NCBI GenBank assembly: GCA_945910005.1
Contig: OX246739.1
Span: 10,576,292 to 10,640,291 of the forward strand
DNA: 64,000 nucleotides
Direction of reading: 5' to 3'
Origin: Isoperla grammatica
Taxonomy: Eukaryota > Arthropoda > Insecta > Plecoptera > Perlodidae
In this document: piece by piece, positions 1-8,739 of the stretch
How the letters are laid out: every line of letters starts with the position of its first letter
How positions within the stretch are numbered: the stretch's first letter is position 1
The notes under the pieces: model-generated
Seen by the model: the letters and a program-made list of their open reading frames with translations, nothing else
Told to the model about the DNA's origin: nothing
Databases searched by the model: none
Program-made: the position numbers and the translations under genes

Positions 1-120
1 CAACTCGCATGAATGAACAAGGGTGGCCCTACCAGAAGCATACGCTTTCGCCGGCATAGCTCCAGGAACCATCAAAGCGCACAAACCTGCCCACCACGAT
101 AAGGTAGCAGTCCCTGGGCA
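1..120 (-). repeat. SINE fragment (5' half), cut by window edge
   Basis: Carries the conserved block that recurs in at least nine copies in this window, from 'GTGGCCCTACCAGAAGC' to 'GTCCCTGGGCA'. Read on the minus strand this is the 5' end of the SINE, so the 3' body lies outside the window or is lost. A younger SINE copy inserted immediately beside it. Confidence 0.8.
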
Positions 121-135
121 GGTTGCCACATTTAA

Positions 136-521
136 TGATTGATTAATGGGGCTTAGCGTCTCATATTTATGCTACGATGGCCAATCGAGACGATGAGCGG
201 GTGATAATGAAGATGACAAAGATGATAATGAAGAATAAAGCCACATCCGAATCAGATCCATTGTACGTCGCGTGAGTCGCCATACGGGAGTCCAGCAAGG
301 GAGGGCAGGGCCAAGTGGGAGGAGACATATTCAATAGGACAGTGGGGGGGGGGGGGGGGGGAAGGGGATTGGGGTGTGGACTGCACTTTGTCTGACTTCT
401 CCTCCTCGACCAGTCCGGCTTGGGTGGCCCTACCAGAAGCATACGCTTCCGCCGGCATAGCTCTCGGGATCAACAAAGCACGCAAACCTGCCCACCACGA
501 TAAGGTGGCAGTCCCTGGGCA
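136..521 (-). repeat. SINE, long (type A) copy with 15-bp target duplication
   Basis: Complete copy bounded by the direct repeat GGTTGCCACATTTAA at 121-135 and 522-536. This is the target-site duplication expected of target-primed reverse transcription. Read on the minus strand, the element ends in the GACGTTAAGCCCC-like block followed by a short AATC/ATCA tail, so it points to the minus strand. A poly-G run of about 18 lies near 344-361. The small ORFs inside it are repeat-encoded, not genes. Confidence 0.85.
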
Positions 522-759
522 GGTTGCCACATTTAAAATAAAATGTTTGATTGTAGGCTACCAGCTGTATGCCAGTAGTTCCAATATAGGCCTAGCCTAG
601 GATGCTATACTGCTAGGATATGGATATCAATTATTTAAATAATTTACATAGAGATCTAGCCTAGTTCTCTTTTTTGATATTTTCATACAGTTATCACAGA
701 CATCATCGTTAAATGTATTCCTTATTATTAATTATTAGGCCTATAACACGATATTTTCT

Positions 760-1650
760 AAAGATGAGTTAAATGATAAATAAATTCATATCGATAATCG
801 CATTTTTTCACAATACAGTATATCGTGATATATCGTAAGGATATAATATCACGATACGATATTATCGCGATAATAATGATTGATTGATTGATATTTGGGC
901 TTAACGTCTCATATTTTTGCAACGTGGCTAATCGAGACGATGAGTGGGTGAAGTATGAAGATGAAATAGGGGGCAGGGGTGTTTGGAGGAAATGGACAAG
1001 TATGATTTTGATTTTGATTATTTGGGCTTAACGTCTCATATTTTTGCAACGGGGCTAATCGAGACAATGAGTGGGTGATATATGAAGATAAAAAAGGGGG
1101 CTGTTTGGAGGAAAGGGGCCAATAGGAGAGCCAGGGTGGAAAGGGGAAGGTGGAGGAAAGGGGCTTGAGGGTGTGGACTGCACTTCGTCTGACTTCTCCT
1201 CCTCGACCAGTCCGGCTAGGGTGGCCCTACCAGAAGCATACGCTTCCGCCGGCATAGCTCTAGGAATCATTAAAGCACGCAAACCTGCTCACCACGATAA
1301 GGTAGCAGTCCCTGGAAATCCCGCTGAGTGTAGACGTTTCCAAAGTTGGCCAAATAACGTCTTCGAAAACTGGTTTATAATTTATTAAATACACTCCAAA
1401 ACTTATTGATACGATGTCATTTTCATCATTTGAAATGATTGAAAGCTTATTATCTTAACGCGTCCTTATAAATAATCAAATAACCGCCACGCAAAGTTGT
1501 AAACTACGACGATAACACGACGTATCAATACTTTGTCATGATACTGGGTGCAAGATACTATCGCGATGATGTGTCGTATCGATATACGATATCATCGATA
1601 TATATCGATGTACGATTATCTTCCGCATAACTATTATTTTCTTAGGTAAT
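760..1650 (+). repeat. AT-rich CGATA-palindrome element, copy A, interrupted by a SINE
   Basis: The left part (about 760-871) and right part (about 1318-1650) align, as reverse complement, with one element at about 20690-21240. Shared blocks include 'TTCATATCGATAATCGCATTTTTTC', 'GACGTTTCCAAAGTTGGCC' and 'AATAATCAAATAAC'. Both ends are built of short CGATA/TATCG palindromes. The SINE at 872-1317 splits this copy, and the other copy serves as the empty site. Unlike copy B, no long terminal inverted repeats are visible here, so this copy is probably truncated. The 537-760 stretch shows nothing else. Confidence 0.65.
872..1317 (-). repeat. SINE, short (type B) copy with doubled 3' end
   Basis: Two successive 3'-end blocks ('TTGGGCTTAACGTCTCATA' at about 897 and 1022) precede one 5' block ending 'GTCCCTGG'. 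This suggests either SINE-into-SINE insertion or a tandem 3' duplication. The body is the short type, with no 'CACATCCGAATCAGATCC' segment. Confidence 0.8.
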
Positions 1651-1759
1651 ATCTTTGATCTTTGAGCAATTATAAATATTCTATTGGCAGGCATTTCAAT
1701 TAAGGTGTATATATTACTTTTATGTTAGTATTCTTATATTTTACAGGTAGGTACTCGAT

Positions 1760-1974
1760 ATGGCAATGTTCAATGTTGTCATGTTTTGTGAAGAGAACAA
1801 CTTAGCAGTTGTTTCATCATCTTGGATTTTCAAAAGTGATAGTCTGCTGTTGGTGGCCACCATTAATTACAGATAAAGATATCAACAAGGCAGAAGCGAA
1901 TCATTTACCACCAGAAGCCACTAGTGCCAACAAATGGCAAACTTACCCAATAAAAATATTTGGTAGACGGTATG
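1760..1974 (+). pseudogene. DUF4806-type multicopy gene, exon A (frameshifted)
   Basis: The ATG at 1760 opens a frame beginning MFNVVMFCEENNLAVVSSSW. About 85 bp later the homologous frame continues one register over as 'CCWWPPLITDKDINKAEANH' and 'KWQTYPIKIFGRRY'. In the multicopy invertebrate and fish proteins that carry a C-terminal DUF4806 domain, the N-terminus has the same order: hydrophobic 'VV.F', 'VVP..W', 'CWWPP', then 'W..Y.I'. So a frameshift lies near 1838-1846. The exon ends in phase 1 at TATG|GTGAGT. Family assignment is from memory of the motif order. A sequencing error could mimic the frameshift, but two further lesions follow in exon B. Confidence 0.6.
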
Positions 1975-2129
1975 GTGAGTTCATTTTGGCTAACCCATAC
2001 CTACAATATGTATACTTGCAATGTTCTAAGTTTGACGCTCCCCTCGCTCACTATGTGACCGCCCCCTACACCTGTTGATTGATTGATTGATTGATTGATT
2101 AATGGGGCTTAACGATTTTTGCCCACCAG
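1975..2129 (+). other. Intron 1 of the DUF4806-type pseudogene, carrying a SINE tail
   Basis: Donor GTGAGT at 1975 and acceptor GCCCACCAG ending at 2129, both phase 1, joining ...RRY to ELMTDARQKLKQAEENSD. The intron holds a (TTGA)n plus 'ATGGGGCTTAACG' fragment, the 3' tail of the local SINE, abutting the acceptor. Confidence 0.6.
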
Positions 2130-4069
2130 AATTAATGACGGACGCTCGGCAAAAATTGAAACAAGCAGAAGAAAATTCTGACATTAATACTGATTTAGAG
2201 GGAAGCAGACCAAAACGCAAACAACTTCAGAGATCCTCGGCTCAACTAAGTTGGTCAAGCTCGGATATAGATGAAGACATATGCCAATAACTGTGCTTGC
2301 CAGTATTACCTTTGCCTTCACCAGTCTCTAGTCCAGGTTCATCAACAAGTTTGAGGGAACTGGTTTCTGTTCGTAGATCGCCCCGTAAATCGGGTAAGAT
2401 TTCTTTGGAGCAGCAAACGCCCAGTAGAAGCCGAACTTCACTCCCAAAGCTCATGAATTCAGATGAAAGGCCAACAAAACCTAGATATTTATCACAGACT
2501 GTGATTAGCAGTCGTATGGCATTGACAGGGTCACCATACAAGGGAAATATATCTTCGCAAGACTGTGAGCAAAACACGCGCCAAATGTTGCCAAGTGTTT
2601 CAAGTCCTAATGTCAGCAGAGAGCTACCATGGTCGCCATACAAGGGAAATATATCTTCGCAAGACTGTGAGCAAAACACGCGCCAAATGTTGCCAAGTGT
2701 TTCAAGTCCTAATGTCAGCAGAGAGCTACCATGGTCGCCATACGAGGGAAATACATCCTCGCAAGACAGTGAGCAAAACACGCGCCAAATGTTGCCAAGT
2801 GTTTCAAGTCCTAATGTCAGCAGAGAGCTACCATGGTCGCCATACGAGGGAAATACATCCTCGCAAGACTGTGAGCAAAACACGCGCCAAATGTTGCCAA
2901 GTGTTTCAAGTCCTAATGTCAGCAGAGAGCTACCATGGTCGCCATACGAGGGAAATACATCTTCGCAAGACTGTGAGCACAACACGCGCCAAATGTTGCC
3001 AAGTGTTTCAAGTCCTAATGTCAGCAGAGAGCTACCATGGTCGCCATACGAGGGAAATACATCCTCGCAAGACTGTGAGCAAAACACGCGCCGAATGTTG
3101 CCAAGTGTTTCAAGTCCTAATGTCAGCAGAGAGCTACCATGGTCGCCATACGAGGGAAATACATCCTCGCAAGACTGTGAGCAAAACACGCGCCAAATGT
3201 TGCCAAGTGTTTCAAGTCCTAATGTCAGCAGAGAGCTACCATGGTCGCCATACGAGGGAAATACATCTTCGCAAGACTGTGAGCACAACACGCGCCAAAT
3301 GTTGCCAAGTGTTTCAAGTCCTAATGTCAGCAGAGAGCTACCATGGTCGCCATACGAGGGAAATACTTCCTCGCAAGACTGTGAGCAAAACACGCGCCAA
3401 ATGTTGCCAAGTGTTTCAAGTCCTAATGTCAGCAGAGAGCTACCATGGTCGCCATACGAGGGAAATACATCCTCGCAAGACTGTGAGCAAAACACGCGCC
3501 GAATGTTGCCAAGTGTTTCAAGTCCTAATGTCAGCAGAGAGCTACCATGGTCGCCATACGAGGGAAATACTTCCTCGCAAGACTGTGAGCAAAACACGCG
3601 CCGAATGTTGCCAAGTGTTTCAAGTCCTAAAGTCAGCAGAGAGCTACCAGGGTCGCCATACAAGGGAAATATATCTTCGCAAGACTGTGAGCACAACACG
3701 CGCCAAATGTTGCCAAGTGTTTCAAGTCCTAATGTCAGCAGAGAGCTACCATGGTCGCCATACGAGGGAAATATATCTTCGCAAGACTGTGAGCAAAACA
3801 CGCGCCAAATGTTGCCAAGTGTTTCAAACCTTAATGTCAGCAGAGAGCATGGTTGCCATACGAGGGCAATATATCTTCGCAAGACTCTGAGCAAAACATG
3901 CGCAAAATGTTGCCAAGTGTTTCAAGTCCTAATGTCAGCAGAGAGCTACCATGGTCGCCATACGAGGGAAATATGTTTTCGCAAGACTGTGAGCAAAACA
4001 CGCGCCAAATGTTGCCAAATGTTTCAAGTTCTAACGTCAGGAGAGAGCTACCAGGAAATAGTGGTGGTG
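2130..4069 (+). pseudogene. DUF4806-type gene, exon B, with stop, repeat array and frameshift
   Basis: Begins 'ARQKLKQAEENSDINTDLEG' then 'RPKRKQLQ', the typical A..KL..AE..SDL.TE.E...KRKR segment of the family. An in-frame TAA at 2288-2290 interrupts it; the same frame then runs through a Ser/Pro-rich linker into a 15-unit, 34-residue repeat. Near 3848 a 4-bp loss shifts the register, and the original repeat frame continues to 4069, where G|GTAAGT forms a strong phase-1 donor. The gene therefore carries a frameshift in exon A plus a nonsense codon and a frameshift here, and is very likely dead. The upstream linker and downstream donor show that the array expanded inside a real coding exon. 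What the repeat peptide does, if anything, is unknown. Confidence 0.55.
2526..4056 (+). repeat. 102-bp tandem array, 15 units (34-codon repeat)
   Basis: Unit starts spaced exactly 102 bp (for example 2641 and 2743) encode WSPYEGNTSSQDCEQNTR... in the forward frame. Units 2-11 are nearly identical. Unit 14 is 98 bp, lacking 4 bp near 3848, and the last two units are the most divergent, as expected at an array edge. Because the period is a multiple of three and no frame-closing codon occurs, long open frames exist in three registers, including one of 550 codons on the minus strand. Those are by-products. Confidence 0.95.
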
Positions 4070-4274
4070 GTAAGTTTTCGTGACTGTGTGTGAAGTGAAT
4101 AAACTTTAGGACTAAACAAACATAGCAGATATATGGTAACCAGAATCTTGTCAACGGAACCTGTTGAGATAGTTTAAAGTTTAGTTCTCGTTGCTTTACT
4201 TCCTTTGCCCTCAATAATGACTTATAGTATTAACATGTAATTTTAATTTTCAGTCACAAATTTCGAGAGCATGA

Positions 4275-4655
4275 TGATTGATTGATTAATGGGGCTTAAC
4301 GTCTCATATTTATGCAACGATGGCTAATCGAGACGATGAGCGGGTGATTATGAAGATGAGAAAGATGATAATGAAGAATAAAGCCACATCCGAATCAGAT
4401 CCATTGTACGTCGCGTGAGTCGTCATACGGGAGTCCAGCAAGGGAGGGCAGGGCCAAGTGGGAGGGGAAATATTCAATGGGAAAGTGGGGGGGGGGGGGA
4501 AAGGGGATTGGGGTGTGGACTGCACTTCGTCTGACTTCTCCTCCTCGACCAGTCCGGCTTGGGTGGCCCTACCAGAAGCATACGCTTCCGCCGGCATAGC
4601 TCTCGGGATCAACAAAGCACGCAAACCTGCCCACCACGATAAGGTGGCAGTCCCT
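4275..4655 (-). repeat. SINE, long (type A) copy
   Basis: Near full length, from 'TGATTGATTAATGGGGCTT' to 'GGTGGCAGTCCCTAGG', and highly similar to the copies at 136 and 17600. A poly-G run lies at about 4487-4498. No clear target duplication was found. It sits in the intron between exons B and C of the pseudogene. Confidence 0.85.
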
Positions 4656-4763
4656 AGGTGTTGCGGTCACTTAGGTGCATAAAAACACCGCTCCAGCAAC
4701 ATGGTGAGATGGTGGATGCCCTCACTACATATTTTGAACACAAGGGTAAATCAGCGATAGATC

Positions 4764-4794
4764 AATTGATTGATATTTGGGCTTAACGTCTCAC
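4764..4794 (-). repeat. SINE 3'-end fragment
   Basis: Short block 'TTGATATTTGGGCTTAACG', the minus-strand 3' tail of the SINE. It ends just before the putative original splice acceptor TTGTTGCAG of the 59-bp array. Confidence 0.7.
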
Positions 4795-4802
4795 AAGACA
4801 TT

Positions 4803-5571
4803 GTTGCAGACAGACAGATAATGGACTCGCCTGTCGAGGAGCATGCCGAGATTGAAGAGCTAGTACAGACAGACAGATAATGGACTCGCCTTTCAAGGAG
4901 CATGCCGAGTTTGAAAAGCTAGTACAGACAGACAGATAATGGACTCGCCTGTCAAGGAGCATGCCGAGATTGAAGAGCTAGTACAGACAGACAGATAATG
5001 GACTCGCCTGTCAAGGAGCATGCCGAGATTGAAGAGCTAAGACAGACAGACAGATAATGGACTCGCCTGTCAAGGAGCATGCCGAGATTGAAGAGCTAGT
5101 ACAGACAGACAGATAATGGACTCGCCTGTCGAGGAGCATGCCGAGATTGAAGAGCTAGTACAGACAGACAGATAATGGACTCGCCTGTCAAGGAGCATGC
5201 CGAGATTGAAGAGCTAGTACAGACAGACAGATAATGGACTCGCCTGTCAAGGAGCATGCTGAGATTGAAGAGCTAGTACAGACAGACAGATAATGGACTC
5301 GCCTGTCAAGGAGCATGCCGAGATTGAAGAGCTAGTACAGACAGACAGATAATGAACTCGCCGGTCAAGGAGCATGCTGAGATTGAAGAGCTAGTACAGA
5401 CAGACAGATAATGGACTCGCCTGTCGAGGAGCATGCCGAGATTGAAGAGCTAGTACAGACAGACAGATAATGGACTCGCCTGTCAAGGAGCATGCTGAGA
5501 TTGAAGAGCTAGTACAGACAGACAGATAATGGACTCGCCTGTCAAGGAGCATGCTGAGATAGAAGAGCTAG
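4803..5571 (+). repeat. 59-bp tandem array, 13 units, derived from a splice-acceptor/exon junction
   Basis: Unit 'ACAGACAGATAATGGACTCG' plus 39 further bases, repeated about 13 times at a strict 59-bp period. Each unit contains GCTAGTACAG|AC, a potential acceptor, followed by the start of exon C. The period is not a multiple of three, and translation through a unit meets TAA and TAG, so only the last unit is usable as coding sequence. Confidence 0.95.
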
Positions 5572-5612
5572 AAGAAAAAATACATAGAGATCCAGCATTT
5601 AAATTAAATCTC
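5518..5612 (+). pseudogene. DUF4806-type gene, exon C (start of DUF4806 domain)
   Basis: Splicing at CAG|AC (5517/5518) onto the phase-1 end of exon B gives DRQIMDSPVKEHAEIEELEE then KIHRDPAFKLNL, followed by a phase-0 donor CTC|GTAAGA. 'EIEELEEKI..DPAF' resembles the opening helix of DUF4806 (a ..ELE.KL.D..F pattern). I could not find the remaining DUF4806 exon (IGG.DL-type motif) downstream, so the domain appears truncated or displaced by the insertions that follow. Confidence 0.55.
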
Positions 5613-5839
5613 GTAAGAATTGTGCCCATATTCTTAATAGAAACCAAATACTGTTTGTGTTACTGACAAACTGTGTTCCTCCTAATGACTGTGTCGTGCT
5701 CGTGCGCATGTAGTTATATGGCTTGAACACTTTACATACGTTAAGTTTTTTTTTTAGATGTAAGCCTATGTAAATGCTTTGCAATTTATGTCTTTAGGCT
5801 ACTAGCAATTAGGCAATACTAACATTACCACCGATAACT

Positions 5840-5883
<44 letters not shown>

Positions 5884-6307
5884 CATTTGTTGTTTAAAGG
5901 CACAAAACATCTGGGTTATCAGTGCCTATTTTTCTTATTTAGATCTTGTTTATAAGGTTAATTGATTTAAGGAACTTTAAAATGTTGTCGGTTGCGTCAG
6001 TTTTATCTGACAGGTTTTCTGTTAGTGTGGATTTTATCTTATATTGTCGTTCGGGAAATACTAGGCATGTCGATGGGTACCCACCCGGTCCGCACGGGTA
6101 CACTTCTCAAGTTCTCCATATCCATTGCCCGTAACTTCCTTTGTCCAAGCCGAAAAAATTCCAGTGTGCGGGTGCATAATGTCCCAAAACAATGTAAGAG
6201 CCTGAATTATGAAATATGAAGTAAGCTACTTTCTTGTTTTATCCATGTATCTATGTATCCATGGCTCTACCATGTAACCTCTCGGTTGCCTCTACTAGGG
6301 AGAACTT
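5613..6307. other. Non-coding, AT-rich; (ATT)n microsatellite
   Basis: Contains an (ATT)n run at about 5840-5882. No gene, RNA or element was recognised otherwise. Confidence 0.6.
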
Positions 6308-6578
6308 AGATAATCTAGACGATGAGTGGGTAAAATATGAAGATGAAATGAAATATGGGGCTGTTTAGAGGAAAGGGGCAAGGAGGGCGAAGAGGAAAAG
6401 GGAAGGGGGAGGAAAAGGGAGTGGGGAGGACGCGGACTGCATTTCGTCTGACCTCCTCCTCGACCAGTCCGGCTAGGGTGGCCCTACCAGAAGCATACGC
6501 TTCCGCCGGCATATCTCTCGGTACACCAAAGCATGCAAACCTGCCCACCACGATAAGGCAGCGGTCCCTGGGCAGGGT
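6308..6578 (-). repeat. SINE, short (type B) copy lacking the 3' tail
   Basis: Carries the 'GACGATGAGTGGGTAAAATA' body and the 5' block ending 'GCGGTCCCTGGGCAGG', but the terminal 'GGGCTTAACGTC' block is missing. More diverged than its neighbours. Confidence 0.75.
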
Positions 6579-6777
6579 CAACCGTAGGAAACGAATCTCT
6601 CGACTAGAGTAGACACGCAAAACCGGTTGTTGCTTCGTCTTGTATACAGCTACATATTAATAACTGAAACTTTAAACTCTGCGTAATATTTACTAATCAT
6701 TTACTTTTATTTCATTTTTTAGAGATAAAAACACTGACCTACTTCCTTCTTTTACAACAATACACATTCTGTCTTTT

Positions 6778-6886
6778 CACCGCCTTCTTACTATTTCCAT
6801 TCCTATAACTTGTTCTAAATACTCCACGGTCTTCTTGTTGCTTTATCCAATTACACCGCCTCCTTACTATTTCCATTCCTATAACT
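6778..6886 (+). repeat. 33-bp direct repeat, two copies 76 bp apart
   Basis: 'CACCGCCTTCTTACTATTTC' plus 13 bases at 6778-6810 recurs at 6854-6886 with one C/T difference. The second copy leads directly into the hairpin at 6893. Confidence 0.85.
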
Positions 6887-6892
6887 CAAGGT

Positions 6893-6951
6893 CTACTTGA
6901 TCTCCACCTAGCGGAGGCTTGTCGAGCCTCCGCTAGGTGGAAATCAAGTAG
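6893..6951. repeat. Near-perfect 27-bp inverted repeat (hairpin)
   Basis: Arms 6893-6919 and 6925-6951 are complementary except for one position, around a 5-base loop TGTCG. The arm is GC-richer than its surroundings. It is unrelated to the SINEs and not part of any ORF. It could be a transposon end, a foldback formed by replication slippage, or a structured RNA. Confidence 0.9.
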
Positions 6952-7140
6952 AACTTGCCTATAACTTCAATACTAATCTTAACTACTAATATAGTGTAAG
7001 CAGGCACACCGTGACACGGTCTATTGCTAAATGACCAATAACGAACGAAGCATAAGATTATTCAAAAACATAACTGCGTTAATGGAGTAACTGTTTCTTA
7101 ACCGAACAACACCCCATTCGACTACAGGACGCGCTCAGGC

Positions 7141-7680
7141 AGGCATTTATTTATTTTATTGTAGTTAGGGCTAGTAACTAATTTTAATTTATTGTTATTT
7201 TCCTGTCCCATGAAAGGACAGGAATGCCAGTGTAGGGTTATGGGAATGTCCATACCCTCTTTGGTCTACAGGTACATACAATTATACAAAGTTACAAAGT
7301 TAAATAGATGGAGAGAAAGTTATAGTATGACATTGATCGGTAATGGTAATGGGTATTAGAATTTCGGTCTGAAGGATAAGGTTTTAGGGCGAGTTATTAT
7401 GTCTAGCATGTCTTTGTGGTTGTCGTTAATAATTTTATCAAAATATTTCATATGAAGGTGATGAATGTGGTTTGAGAAATGATTGTTGTCTAAAAGCTCG
7501 TTGATGTCTTCATTTTTGGTCCAGGGAGGGAGTCTTGCAATTCTTCGCAAACCTCGACGTCCTAGAGATGCGTAGAGGGACAGTAGTGGGCCAAGAAGAG
7601 GGGCCAGAACACCGCAAGCAAATTCGAATACTGGGTACACTGGCGTACAATGAATGCGTACAAAAGCTTCACTAGGCATA
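7141..7680 (-). pseudogene. LINE (non-LTR) 3' remnant
   Basis: The minus strand encodes a 107-residue tail with 'GRRGLRRIARLPPWTKNEDI', resembling the C-terminal region after the reverse transcriptase in APE-type LINEs. It is followed by a 3' UTR with a small hairpin ('CTGTCCTTTCATGGGACAGG') and a run of ATAACAATAAA-like repeats. 5'-truncated. No catalytic motif remains, so the clade is undetermined. Confidence 0.5.
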
Positions 7681-7756
7681 CTTCCATTACTCGAGTCCCT
7701 TATTGTTGTTATTGTTATTATTATTCATGTGAAGCTAACCTTTATTTTTATTCCAG

Positions 7757-8207
7757 GTATGATTGATGCTGGCATAAGACCGCAGCAAGTCAATCGGTTT
7801 TTGACGTCTCTAAATGTGCCACGGATTACAGAAAGTCTGTTAAAAAGTTACGAAAGGCGAGTTCGACCTTCAATCGAAAATGTCGCCAAAGAAACTTGCC
7901 TTTTAATGGCTAAAATGGTAATGGAAATGTCCCTAACCAAACCCATATTCCCACAAGAACCTTCAAGAAGGCTTACGTCAACTCAACAAGATGCCAAACC
8001 CGTCTGACAACACCTACAAGTTCACCAACACTTCACTACAATGAATTCCGTCAACCAGGCCTACAGTGCCAGAAACTCTACCGTACGACTCATGTGTTGC
8101 CGACACATCACGCAGCAGGCTACGCAAACAGAAGGTGCCCGTGGCCGTTAAGTTTGATGCGGGCTGGCAAGTGCGAGGGAATGGAAAGTCTTATAATATC
8201 AAGTCAG
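7757..8207 (+). pseudogene. Mutator-like transposase fragment
   Basis: After an acceptor TTTATTCCAG|GT the frame reads MIDAGIRPQQVNRFLTSLNV, 'PSIENVAKETC', matching the invertebrate Mutator-like transposase family ('G.I..G.....N..L..L.IP', then 'AIE..A...C'). It breaks by frameshift near 8000 and resumes at about 8096-8207 as 'VPVAVKFDAGWQVRGNGKSY', the family's '(V/I)S(Y/F)D.GWQ.RG.GRSYNS' block. A donor-like CAG|GTATGT follows at 8207. The remaining catalytic exons are absent, because the SINE cluster begins at 8286. Family name from motif memory. Confidence 0.6.
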
Positions 8208-8285
8208 GTATGTATAGGCATACAAGAATGTTTCGTATTTTTTCTATTTCTCTAATGCCTGACAGGATTCAGTTATATAACTGAT

Positions 8286-8717
8286 TTAGATTGATTGATT
8301 AATGGGGCTTAACGTCTCATATTTATGCAACGATGGCTAATCGAGACGATGAGCGGGTGATAATGAAGTTGAAATAGGGGGGGAAAAGGGCAAATAGGAG
8401 GACGGGGAGAATGATTTGATTATTTGGGCTTAACGTCTCATATTTTTGCAACGAGGCTAATCGAGACAATGAGTGGGTAAAATATGAAGATGAAATAGGG
8501 GGCTGTTTGGAGGAAAGGGGCCAATAGGAGGGCGGGGTGGAAAGGGGAAGGGGGAGGAAAGGGGATCGGGGTGTGGACTGCATTTCGTCTGACTTCTTCT
8601 TCTCGACCTGTCCGGCTAGGGTGGCCCTACCAGAAGCATACGCTTCCGCCGGCATAGCTCTCGGGATCAACAAAGCACGCAAACCTGCCCATCACGATAA
8701 GGTGGCAGTCCCTGGGC
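8286..8717 (-). repeat. SINE pair: 3'-end fragment plus short (type B) copy
   Basis: A type-A 3' end ('TTGATTGATTAATGGGGCTT', 8292-8400) abuts a complete type-B copy (about 8415-8717, ending 'GTGGCAGTCCCTGGGCAGG'). Same minus-strand orientation as all other copies. Confidence 0.8.
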
Positions 8718-8739
8718 AGGGAGTGCATTAAAGAAGAAA

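Noticed and set aside
2565..3890. 441-codon second plus-strand ORF in the 102-bp array
   Set aside because: Alternative register of the same array, with no unique sequence of its own.
2242..3894. 550-codon minus-strand ORF through the 102-bp array
   Set aside because: Open only because a stop-free 102-bp unit is a multiple of three. The opposite frame has the linker and splice donor that support coding.
4310..4624. Minus-strand ORF MRALLIPRAMPAEA... repeated in many places
   Set aside because: Encoded by each SINE copy. Treated as repeat content, not as a gene family, though noted as a finding.
4788..5571. Possible CRISPR-like array (regular repeats)
   Set aside because: Repeats are directly adjacent with no unique spacers, and the DNA is animal. 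It is a minisatellite.
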